The position numbers and the translations under genes are program-made. From Sinonovacula constricta (lineage: Eukaryota > Mollusca > Bivalvia > Cardiida > Solecurtidae): 64,000 bases of DNA. Numbering within the stretch: position 1 is the stretch's first letter; every line of letters begins with the position of its first letter. A model generated the notes under the pieces. That model saw only the letters and a program-made list of their open reading frames with translations. It searched no databases and was not told the origin of the DNA. Below are positions 46,000 through 57,500 of this stretch, in pieces. The stretch covers positions 25,463,479 to 25,527,478 of the forward strand of contig CM017561.1 of the NCBI GenBank assembly GCA_007844125.1, written 5' to 3'.

Positions 46000-48900
46000 T
46001 TACAGCACTGTGCAAGTATCACTGTCAGATTTTGGTGTGCCCTGGCCTATCGTTAAGCATGAAAACTACACCAGTACGCCAGATTCACTGTCTGATATTG
46101 GTGTGTCCTGGTCTGTCATTATGGATAAAAACTACACAGAACGCCAGTTTCACTGTCAGATATTGGTGTGACCTGGTCTGTCATTATGCATGAAAACTAC
46201 ACCAGTATGCCAGATTCACTGTCAGATTTTGGTGTGTCCTGGTCTGTCATTATGCATGAAAACTACACAGTACGCCAGTTTCACTGTCCGATTTTGGTGT
46301 GCCCTGGTCTGTCATTATGCATGAAAACTACACAGTACGCCAGATTCACTGTCAGATGTTGATGTGTCCTGGTCTGTCATTATGCATGAAAACTACACAG
46401 TACGCCAGATTCACTGTCAATTTTTGGTGTGCCCTGGCCTGTGGTTATGCATGAAAACTACACAGTACGCCAGATTCACTGTCTGATTTTGGTGTGCCCT
46501 GGTCTGTCATTATGCATGAAAACTACACAGTACGCCAGATTCACTGTCAGATTTTGGTGTGTCCTGGCCTGTCATTATGCATGAAAACTACACAGTACGC
46601 CTGATTCTCTGTCAGATTTTGGTGTGTCCTGGTCTGTCATTATGCATTAAAACTACACAGAACGCCAGATTCTCTGTCAGATTTTGTTGTGCCCTGGTCT
46701 GTCATTATGCATGAAAACTACACAGTACGCCTGATTCTCTGTCTGATATTGGTGTGTTCTGGCCTGTCATTATGCATGAAAACTACACAGAACGCCAGAT
46801 TCACTGTCAGATTTTGGTGTGCCCTGGTCTGTCATTATGCATGCAAACTACACAGTACGCCAGATTCACTGTCAGATTTTGTTGTGCCCTGGTCTGTCAT
46901 TATGCATGAAAACTACACAGTACGCCTGATTCTCTGTCAGATTTTGGTGTGTCCTGGTCTGTCATTATGCATTAAAACTACACAGAACGCCAGATTCTCT
47001 GTCAGATTTTGTTGTGCCCTGGTCTGTCATTATGCATGAAAACTACACAGTACGCCTGATTCTCTGTCAGATTTTGGTGTGCCCTGGCCTGTGGTTATGC
47101 AGGAAAACTACACAGTACGCCAGATTCACTGTCAGATTTTGTTGTGCACTGGTCTGTCATTATGCATGAAAACTACACAGTACGCCAGATTCTCTGTCAG
47201 ATTTTGGTGTGTCCTGGCCTGTCATTATGCATTAAAACTACACAGAACGCCAGATTCTCTGTCAGATATTGGTGTGCCCTGGTCTGTCATTATGCATGAA
47301 AACTACACAGTACGCCAGATTCACTGTCAGATTTTGGTGTGCCCTGGTCTGTCATTATGCATGAAAACTACACAGTACGCCAGTTTCACTGTCAGATTTT
47401 GGTGTGTCCTGGTCTGTCATTATGCATGAAAACTACACAGTACGCCAGATTCACTGTCAGATATTGGTGTGGCCTGGTCTGTCATTATGCATGAAAACTA
47501 CACAGTACGCCAGATTCATTGTCAGATATTGGTGTGTCCTGGTCTGTCATTATGCATGAAAACTACACAGTACGCCAGTTTCACTGTCTGATTTTGGTGT
47601 GTCCTGGTCTGTCATTATGCATGAAAGCTACACAGTACGCCAGTTTCACTGTCAGATTTTGGTGTGTCCTGGTCTGCCATTATGCATGAAACCTACACAG
47701 TACGCCAGATTCACTGTCTGATTTTGGTGTGTCCTGGTCTGTCATTATGCATGAAATCTACACAGTACGCCAGATTCACTGTCAGATATATTGGTGTGTC
47801 TTGGTCTGTCATTATGCATGAAAGCTACACAGTACGACAGTTTCACTGTCAGATTTTGGTGTGTCCTGGTCTGCCATTATGCATGAAAGCTACACAGTAC
47901 GCCAGTTTCACTGTCAGATTTTGGTGTGTCCTGGTCTGTCATTATGCATGAAAGCTACACAGTACGCCAGTTTCACTGTCAGATTTTGGTGTGTCCTGGT
48001 CTGTCATTATGCATGAAAACTACACAGTACGCCAGATTCACTGTCAGATATTGGTGTGGCCTGGTCTGTCATTATGCATGAAAACTACACAGTACGCCAG
48101 ATTCACTGTCAGATATTGGTGTGTCCTGGTCTGTCATTATGCATGAAAACTACACGGTACGCCAGATTCACTGTCAGATACTGGTGTGCCCTGGTGTGTC
48201 ATTATGCATGAAAACTACACAGTACGCCAGATTCACTGTCAGATATTGGTGTGCCCTGGTCTGTCATTATGCATGAAAACTACACAGATCGCCAGATTCA
48301 CTGTCAGATACTGGTGTGCCCTGGTCTGTCATTATGCATGAAAACTACACCAGTACGGCAGAGTCACTGTCAGATACTAGTGTGCCCTGGTCTGTCATTA
48401 TGCATGAAAACTACACAGTACGCCAGGTTCACTGTCAGATATTGGTGTGTCCTGGTCTGTCATTATGCATGAAAGCTACACCAGTACGCCAGATTCACTG
48501 TCAGATACTGGTGTGGCCTGGTCTGTCATTATGCATGAAAACTACACAGTACGCCAGATTCACTGTCAGATATTGGTGTGTCCTGGTCTGTCATTATGCA
48601 TGAAAACTACACAGTACGCCAGTTTCACTGTCAGATATTGGTGTGTCCTGGTCTGTCATTATGCATGAAAGCTACACCGGTACGCCATTTACTCTGTCAG
48701 ATGTTGGTGTGTCCTGGTCTGCCATTATGCATGAAAGCTACACCGGTACGCCATTTACTCTGTCAGATGTTGGTGTGTCCTTGTCTGACATTATGCATGA
48801 AAACTACACAGTCACCAGATTCACTGTCAGATATTGGTGTGTCCTTGTCTGACATTATGCATGAAAACTACACAGTCACCAGATTCACTGTCAGATATTG

Positions 48901-49105
48901 GTGTGTCCTGGTCTGTCATTATGATTGAAAGCTACACCGGTACGCTATTTACTCTGTCAGATGTTGGTGTGTCCTTGTCTGTCATTATGCATGAAAACTA
49001 CACAGTCACCAGATTCACTGTCAGATATTGGTGTGTCCTGATCTTTCATTGTACATGAAAACTACACCGGTACGCCATTTACTCTGTCAGATATTGGTGT
49101 GCCGA
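46000..49105. repeat. 65-bp minisatellite, ~47 copies
   Basis: Each unit includes cctggtctgtcattatgcat, gaaaactacacagtacgcca and gattcactgtcagat. Variants: gattttg/gatattg, cagattc/cagtttc, aactaca/agctaca, and an extra CC/CG giving accagtacg or accggtacg. The last ~450 bp switches to two alternating unit types (gtcaccagattc and ccatttactctg), a local dimer. Open frames in all three plus frames come from the 65-bp period (not a multiple of three). Confidence 0.95.
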
Positions 49106-49874
49106 TATGCCAGTATTATTGTTCGGTGTTTGTACTTTAGGTACTAGGGTTGATGTACAAACTACTACCAACTACCTCTACCAGATGGGGTATAAGGATT
49201 GACTGATTGATTGATAAATAATTAACTAGTAAAACATGGCAGGTAATTAATAATAACTTATTATCCTTAAAATGTGTTTTTATATTAAGTGACACAGATG
49301 ACCAGACAGAAATTATTTAAATTATTTACACTAAATGTGGAAGAGTATGAGAGATTTTTTTTTAAATTCATTATAGATTATTAAACAAGCCAGGGTAACA
49401 ATGTTAAATTTTGCCCAGAGTACAGCATGTTGGATGTAATGAAGTACACCAAGGTCATACATGTCAATGTTTTATTCAAATAATACATGTTGCACAATAA
49501 AACAGCAATGTACAGTAAACATTCAACAAAAATATGGCAACAATAAGCAAATAATCCACCGAACTTGTACATTTGCCTACAAGAGGTATATATTTAAACC
49601 AACCTATTAAACCAGTTAAAATACATCTAAATGTGCAACTAACAATTTTCATAAAGACATTTTACATATAACAATGCCTAGACATATAACTGGAGACACA
49701 GCTGAGGCAGGTGACTGATCTGGATTTACACTTTTTGCCTAAGCCTGATCAAGTCATGCTTAACATCATATTAGAGTTTATACAAAAAGATTCTTTAAAT
49801 GATCATTCTTAGTTTATTTATATTAAAAAGTATATGATACGTGCATTATTTCAAATAATAATTATTTCAAATAA
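49106..49874. other. AT-rich spacer
   Basis: No gene. A gatctggatttacac fragment of the 51.4-kb repeat family occurs at ~49.72 kb. Confidence 0.4.
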
Positions 49875-50350
49875 AAATATATGACATAGTCCTATGTGCA
49901 CTGCAACATATACCAACATTTGAAAAGGCACAGGACAGAGGTATTCACTTGCAAGCCAAATGTTAAAGAACAAATCTGCGATGATTCATTTAACAAATAG
50001 AGTTAGCCCGGCAGTTACCACCTTGGAACAGTCAGTCAGCAATATGGACCGAATGGGCTGCTTAAACCGGTTATAAAGAGCTCTAACCTCGCACTTCCTT
50101 ATGGGTTTCTCAAATGCAAGCAATGTAAAGTAAACCGATCTATTTGGAAACGCCCCACCACAAAAACATATCCAAGCGCCAATGTTTTCTTTGATAAGTT
50201 ATGACGAAAGGTGTGACTTCATTGAAAAACAATGTCCACATCATGTTTACAAGAGAGTGAGACATTATTTGGATTAGAAGAACTACAGAAAAATAGTTGA
50301 TTGTAAATGAAATTAACGTTTTGAATCAAGAAAAAAATATACCAGAGAAG
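49875..50350 (-). repeat. Dispersed family B copy
   Basis: Block order as at 29.75 and 41.75 kb: gcaacatataccaacatttg, caagccaaatg, ggaacagtcagtcagcaata, gcacttccttatggg, gttatgacgaaaggtgtgac. Confidence 0.7.
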
Positions 50351-51373
50351 AGTAAATTTTTGTTGGATCCTAACCAATCAATTAATATAGTTAATTAACT
50401 CTCCAATCAACTAACAAACTATTTTTTAAATTTAATTAGTTTCTTACAAAACTAACTAACTATCATTCTTATCTTGCAATAAAGTAACTTACATAATTCA
50501 CAAGTGTTTATTTCATATTTGTATACGTTAATACAGGAATGACCAATCAGATTTGTGAGATATGTAGCCTCCTTGTTTGATGCCTAACCCCAATTAATGT
50601 CTGCAAGCTTCTGCATATTTTATTAATTAAATTTTACACCATCATGCCTTTATTGGCTTAATTTATGTCAGACAATATTTACTAAAGGTATTTTAGACAT
50701 TTTTTAAATTTATTTACTTCATTTCCGGAATTCTATTTTACTTACTTTTTTTAAATTGACTTATAACATAATGCATATTTATTAACTTAAATACAAATTA
50801 CCAATTTGATATAAAAAAAATGACTGCAAGAAGTCTTGGAAGGTGGCAGCTTATTTCTAGATTTATGATTGTGGTAAGTCATGATTTGACATCAAGCCAA
50901 ATGCCTCTTGCTGTAACTACAGTATTTCTCATCTAGAATAAAATTATAGATTTTTGTTTAAAAATTATAAAAAATAAAATACCATCACAATTGTTGTGAT
51001 AGTACAACCTGTCATGGCATTATTAACAGTCCTGTTATCAACAACATCTTACAAGTCAACTCTAAATTGAGATTCCTGTACATCAATTAAACATGTAATT
51101 GATTGACATAATGCAGACTGCGGCAAATACAGAAAGGCACAACATGAACATATACACATTACAATATATAACCATTTTCAACAAAATACATACTTTATCA
51201 CACACACACACACAAAATTATAATTATGTCAAGAACATAAAACTGTTTAAGAATATCCAAAGTTAAGAATGTTAGGAAAATAATTCTATCACACAAAACA
51301 GCTTAATCCTTAGATGTTTAACCCTTAGCTTGCTAAACACTTATTTTTTCAATACAATTTTAACAAATAGTGC
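50351..51373. other. AT-rich spacer
   Basis: Contains a short (CA)n run at ~51.20 kb. No gene recognised. Confidence 0.4.
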
Positions 51374-51627
51374 AGATCCAGAATATCTGGCTCCCTGCTG
51401 GGATCTGTCTGATCAGGATCTGCACTATTTGCTGCTGAAGGTCCAGATTATCTGGCTCCCTGCTGGGATCTGTCTGATCAGGATCTGCACTATTTGCTGC
51501 TGAAGGTCCAGATTATCTGGCTCCCTGCTGGGATCTGTCTGATCAGGATTTGCAATATTTGCTGCTGAAGGTCCAGATTATCTGGCTCCCTGCTGGGATC
51601 AGGATCTGCACTATTTGCTGCTGAATC
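51374..51627. repeat. 65-bp tandem repeat, 4 copies
   Basis: Units share ggatctgcactatttgctgc and ttatctggctccctgctggg. The last copy lacks ~8 bases (gtctgatc). Single diverged relatives (gatctggatcttcactattt) are scattered at 2.55, 7.4, 19.1 and 49.7 kb. Confidence 0.85.
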
Positions 51628-53116
51628 TCTAGCAATATGTCAAGGCACCTTTGCTGGTCAATGTAAGAAGATGACTTCACAAATATTTCGGGTAAGCAAG
51701 CAAAGCTTGGCAAGCTAAGGGTTAAAGAGTAAAGTCATGGTATGGACAAATGGTACAAATGGCATAGTGATAAACCACACATAGCTTTACAAGCTCCTCT
51801 TATTACAGTATCGCAATAGAGGCTGTTTCCTGTTTGTACATTGCCAGAGATATTAAGCAAACTTTATGACTCACAGTCACATTTGAATTACAAAATGAAA
51901 ACCGCACAAACTTAAGACAAGTTGGCAACCCCCCCTCCCCACACCCTCCAAATACATTCTGATACACACGTGAAACTGAAAGCCATATTTTATACAATGT
52001 TTTACTGAAGGAAGAAAATGCCCCAAACATTTGTTATTTTCATTCATATGGATCAATCATCTATGCAGACAGCGTACATACACTTGTATTTCAGAATGCA
52101 TGTACTTGAACTAGTTAAAGAAGAAGGATTATCCTTGTAATTAAAAATGTGCCAAGTATCCTTAAGGGTACATGTATGTCATTTTATCAACAACATGTGT
52201 TAATTTATTGACCTAACAGTAGTATTCTCCAATATCGCATCTTCTTTAATATCGCGGCATATCAAATTCCACCTCATTTGCATATGCAGTGCCCTCTATA
52301 GATTGTTTACATCCCAAGGACACTTGTCATTATCATGTTTAATTGCAATGAAAAAAACCCTGAAATGTTTTGGGAAACTATTCACAAAAATATAATATAA
52401 CATATTTTTCATAGTTTTCTTAGTTATTTGTCATAAATAATTAAAAATTATCATCTAAGTTTTGCTTATCTTAAACTTTGACAAGTCAAGGTTGCATGCT
52501 TAAGAACACAAAATGTCATAATACCATGAAAAAAAAAGGTATGGAAGCCTATATTTAAAACATAACTGTTGACTGCAAAAATTGCCACGATATTAGAGCA
52601 GGCTCCCTTGAAAGCACCTGCCATTACTTGACTTAATAAAAGTATTTAAAAATATGTTTCATTCCCAGACAGCCTGCAAAATTAAACTTAAGATGCTGAA
52701 GCAAATTACCATATATACTGCTACAAAAGTTAAGTTTTCTTTGATACTTAAAATTAGAAAAACAATTTAAGTATCACACTATTACAGAACATCCTGCTAT
52801 AAAAAAAAATGTAACATTATTACTTGCAAAGAACTCCACTTCACTTGAATATAAGAATGTGTAAATAAAAATGCATTATATTTATGGGTAAGTTTGAAGC
52901 ATTCTAAAGCATAATGAATAATAATAATAATGTAATATATGCAGAGACATTGTTACAAAGCAATATATTTGGACATTTCAAAATGATAACCATTTATGGC
53001 AGTGTTATGATACATACAGCAAACAGGTCAGACATTGATGTTCTGTCCAGCAGTAGTTTAATCTGGGTCTTCTATGTTTGCCATGACTGAATAAATTACA
53101 TCCAACCAAGGTCTAT
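51628..53116. other. AT-rich spacer
   Basis: No gene recognised. Confidence 0.4.
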
Positions 53117-53318
53117 CATACATGTGAACTTTTTCTGAGGCCAAAGTGTTAGAGTTTGACTTGTAATGTGGGAGGTTTGTTATTTTCTTATAAACAAAGA
53201 AGGAAAGGAAGTCACTGTTTCCAAGGACAGAGATTTCTGAAAATGTGTAAAACACCTTTCAATGAAACTTAAAAATTGGAGTCTCCCTCCAAAAGTGGGA
53301 GCATTCACATGTATGGTC
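53117..53318. repeat. Dispersed ~200-bp repeat, first copy
   Basis: Shares gaggccaaagt, gggaggtttgttattttc, ataaacaaagaagg, gagatttctgaaaatgtgta and gagtctccctcc with 53558-53768 in the same orientation. Confidence 0.7.
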
Positions 53319-53362
53319 TATTGTTCTATGATCTTTAATATTATATTATAATAACAAAGCAG

Positions 53363-53434
53363 TTCAGCATTACCAAGCATTCAACATTACCAAGCATTCA
53401 GCATTACCAAGCATTCAGCATTACCAAGCATTCA
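53363..53434. repeat. 18-bp tandem repeat, 4 copies
   Basis: Unit ttcagcattaccaagcat, with one aacatt variant. Confidence 0.85.
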
Positions 53435-53557
53435 GTGCTTGGTTGACATGAATATATTTATATTTTGCAGTTTGGTTTAGCATACTGTTTTTTCCACTTT
53501 AAAGGTGGTATCCTAATAAGGGTATACCTAATACATGTAATGACTTAATACATTAAC

Positions 53558-53768
53558 ATACATGTGATTTTTTTTTCTTAGGCCAAAGAGGGAGATTTCC
53601 ACTTGCAAAGTGGGAGATTTGTTATTTTCATATAAACAAAGAAGGTAGTTTTCTGTTTCCAAGTAGGGAGATTTCTGAAAATGTGTAAAACGTCCCTCAA
53701 ATTATTTTGAATGTTAAAAGAGGGAGTCTCCCTCCCTCCAAAAAGTGGGAGAGTTTGCATGTATGCAC
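53558..53768. repeat. Dispersed ~200-bp repeat, second copy
   Basis: Diverged direct copy of 53117-53318, ending ccaaaaagtgggagagtttg. Confidence 0.7.
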
Positions 53769-54509
53769 CCGTTCTGGGGTAATGGTACAACTCCTACACT
53801 CAATCCTAAAATAAAGACTGTTTATAACATTACCTCAGTTGTTAGACATCAAAGTAAATTACAAATTGTGAAATATATCCCGTTGATATGTCAGAGCTGA
53901 TAAAATGGATGATCATGCAAGGTGATTTAAAAAGTATGTGCCCACATGGTTTTCTTTGTTTAAAAATGCAGCGTGGTGATTCTTTTCAGGTAACAATAAT
54001 TTTTTTTTCTTGTGCAAGAAAACAAATAGTCGAAACTGTCAGATACCTTCTACAAACAGCAACTTAAAAAAAAAAAACAATAAAAAAATGTCCCTGAATA
54101 ATTAACAGGCAAAAAGGAGGCAAGTTTTTTGAAAAACAAATGAATGCAATAAAACATCCTAAGTCTTCTGATAAGATGTTTCAATAACTATTACATTTAA
54201 AACAGCCACAAAAATAATCATAACTGCATACAGCACTTAATCAAATACAACATTCACATCCTACTGAGCATTTACAGGAATGATATTTATTTTTCATTAT
54301 ACCAGGTAAAGTGGAGCAAAACAAACACAACATTTACCCTACTATTTACATACAAATTTCAGATTTTCAGAGAAGACAACTCAAGGTAACAAGGCATGAA
54401 TAATAAACAGAGGTTATCTCCCTTATCCACTATCCATGGTGGCAAGTGACTCCTGCTTTCATACAAACCACTGTATGATGAATAACCTCCTGATTGGTCC
54501 AATGATCCT
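53769..54509. other. Likely 3' UTR and downstream sequence of the minus-strand gene
   Basis: Directly downstream of the putative terminal exon on the minus strand. A minus-strand AATAAA lies at ~54.29 kb (plus TTTATT), ~220 bp past the stop. Confidence 0.35.
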
Positions 54510-54569
54510 CTATAATGTTCCCATGACATGTCTTATAATGAATGCTAGTCCAAACAGCTTCCTCTGCAC
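54510..54569 (-). CDS. Terminal exon candidate of the unidentified gene
   Basis: Acceptor tttgttttgttgagcag at 54570-54571, then 19 codons (VQRKLFGLAFIIRHVMGTL) and TAG at 54512-54510. Phase 0 matches the donor of the exon at 59.6 kb. Confidence 0.4.
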   Translation of the reverse strand: MQRKLFGLAFIIRHVMGTL

Positions 54570-57500
54570 CTGCTCAACAAAACAAATATCACTTAATTAA
54601 TGAAGTAATTACTGTAAAGGATGGTCCATAGGAAGACAACCTGTTTGTATTTGTGTTATTGCTTTTTTATAAATACATTGCAGCAACATAATTATGGTCA
54701 TCTGAGTGATGTCCAGCAAGGAAGATCCCAGAGAATCTTCTTGATAGGATCACTGACTCACCACAAGCCAGGTGGAAGACTTCCCACATTTAGTCCTTTG
54801 TTATTATTCAGGACTCGTACCCACATGGTGAGAAGCCAAGCAGGCAACCAGTTTGTTAGATCACACTGCAATTAGCATTTTTGTACATATCTAATCACAT
54901 GAAATTTAAATTGTTGTTTATATGCCTACATGTATGTAGTATTTGTGCATTTACCTGTTTCTTTATTCCATTTGTTTTATGCTCACAGGCTACATGTATT
55001 ACATGTGTACTCTGTTGTAAAGGAGGATATAAAGATACATTATATGGTACTGTTCCAACAACAAGCAAACAGTGACTATTCATCTGGCTATATTAGTCAA
55101 GCAATCAATGTTACGGAGAACAAATCCATTCAGTACATAGATCATTTCTCATTTTTCCAGTCACTGCTTTAACAAATTTACTTACCTTGTATGTTTTTTT
55201 ATTTCTACCAAAAATTATGTATTACCCTTACATAAAATTTGAATAAATATATGTTCAGTTCTGTTATTAATTAATGGTGGAATCCTACACTTTGACAATA
55301 TAATATGCAGCTAACAAGAGCATACTTGTACTAAATGTGGGTGTTGAGTCATAGATTACACATGTATATTTCCTAGCTAAGAATATTTTTATCAATTTAT
55401 CTTCAGTTGTACAATGAAAGACCTTTTTTTCCTGACTCAGCCCATTACCGGTATATATCACCTTCAAAACAATGGTTTATGGATCAAATCAACAAAAGAT
55501 GAATATATTTTGTTTTGCCATTCAGCCTATCCCCATGAAGGCTTAATTTCATAGAGGTCTTAGCAGTACAAACTCTTAATATGTTCATGCTCATGTTATA
55601 AAAATATTATTCAGCATGTTGTTAATATTAACAAATAGAATGACACAAATAATGGTATCATCTAGATTAACAGCAAGTACGAAGCAGTACAACATAATGT
55701 AGTATACATTCTGTCAATTATAAGACAATGTAGTATACATTCTGTCAACTATAACATAATGTAGTATACATTCTGTCAATTATAACATAATGTAGTATAC
55801 ATTCTGTCAACTATACGTAATGTAGTATACATTCTGTCAATTATAACATAATGTAGTATACATTCTGTCAATTATAACATAATGTAGTATACATTCTGTC
55901 AACTATACGTAATGTAGTATACATTCTGTCAATTATAACATAATGTAGTATACATTCTGTCAATTATAACATAATGTAGTATACATTCTGTCAATTATAA
56001 CATAATGTAGTATACATTCTGTCAACTATAACATATTGTAGTATACATTCTGTCAATTATAAGACAATGTAGTATACATTCTGTCAATTATAAGACAATG
56101 TAGTATACATTCTGTCAATTATAACATATTGTAGTATACATTCTGTCAATTATAAGACAATGTAGTATACATTCTGTCAACTATAACATAATGTAGTATA
56201 CATTCTGTCAATTATAACACAATGTAGTATACATTCTGTCAACTATAACATAATGTAGTATACATTCTGTCAATTATAACATATTGTAGTATACATTCTG
56301 TCAATTATAAGACAATGTAGTATACATTCTGTCAACTATAACATAATGTAGTATACATTCTGTCAATTATAACATAATGTAGTATACATTCTGTCAATTA
56401 TAAGACAATGTAGTATACATTCTGTCAATTATAAGACAATGTAGTATACATTCTGTCAATTATAAGACAATGTAGTATACATTCTGTCAATTATAACATA
56501 ATGTAGTATACATTCTGTCAATTATAAGACAATGTAGTATACATTCTGTCAATTATAACATAATGTAGTATACATTCTGTCAATTATAACATAATGTAGT
56601 ATACATTCTGTCAACTATAACATAATGTAGTATACATTCTGTCAATTATAACATAATGTAGTATACATTCTGTCAACTATAACATATTGTAGTATACATT
56701 CTGTCAATTATAACATAATGTAGTACACATTCTGTCAATTATAACATAATGTAGTATACATTCTGTCAATTATAAGACAATGTAGTATACATTCTGTCAA
56801 CTATAACATAATGTAGTATACATTCTGTCAACTATAACATAATGTAGTATACATTCTGTCAATTATAACATAATGTAGTATACATTCTGTCAATTATAAC
56901 ATAATGTAGTATACATTCTGTCAACTATAACATAATGTAGTATACATTCTGTCAACTATAACATAATGTAGTATACATTCTGTCAATTATAACATAATGT
57001 AGTATACATTCTGTCAATTATAACATAATGTAGTATACATTCTGTCAACTATACGTAATGTAGTATACATTCTGTCAACTATAACATAATGTAGTATACA
57101 TTCTGTCAACTATAACATAATGTAGTATACATTCTGTCAACTATAACATAATGTAGTATACATTCTGTCAATTATAACATAATGTAGTATACATTCTGTC
57201 AATTATAACATAATGTAGTATACATTCTGTCAATTATAACATAATGTAGTATACATTCTGTCAATTATAACATAATGTAGTATACATTCTGTCAACTATA
57301 ACATAATGTAGTATACATTCTGTCAATTATAACATAATGTAGTATACATTCTGTCAATTATAACATAATGTAGTATACATTCTGTCAATTATAAGACAAT
57401 GTAGTATACATTCTGTCAATTATAACATAATGTAGTATACATTCTGTCAATTATAACATAATGTAGTATACATTCTGTCAACTATAACATAATGTAGTAT

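Noticed and set aside
46168..49058. Plus-strand frames with repeated SWSVIMHENYTV
   Set aside because: Products of the 65-bp minisatellite, open in several frames at once. No independent coding evidence.
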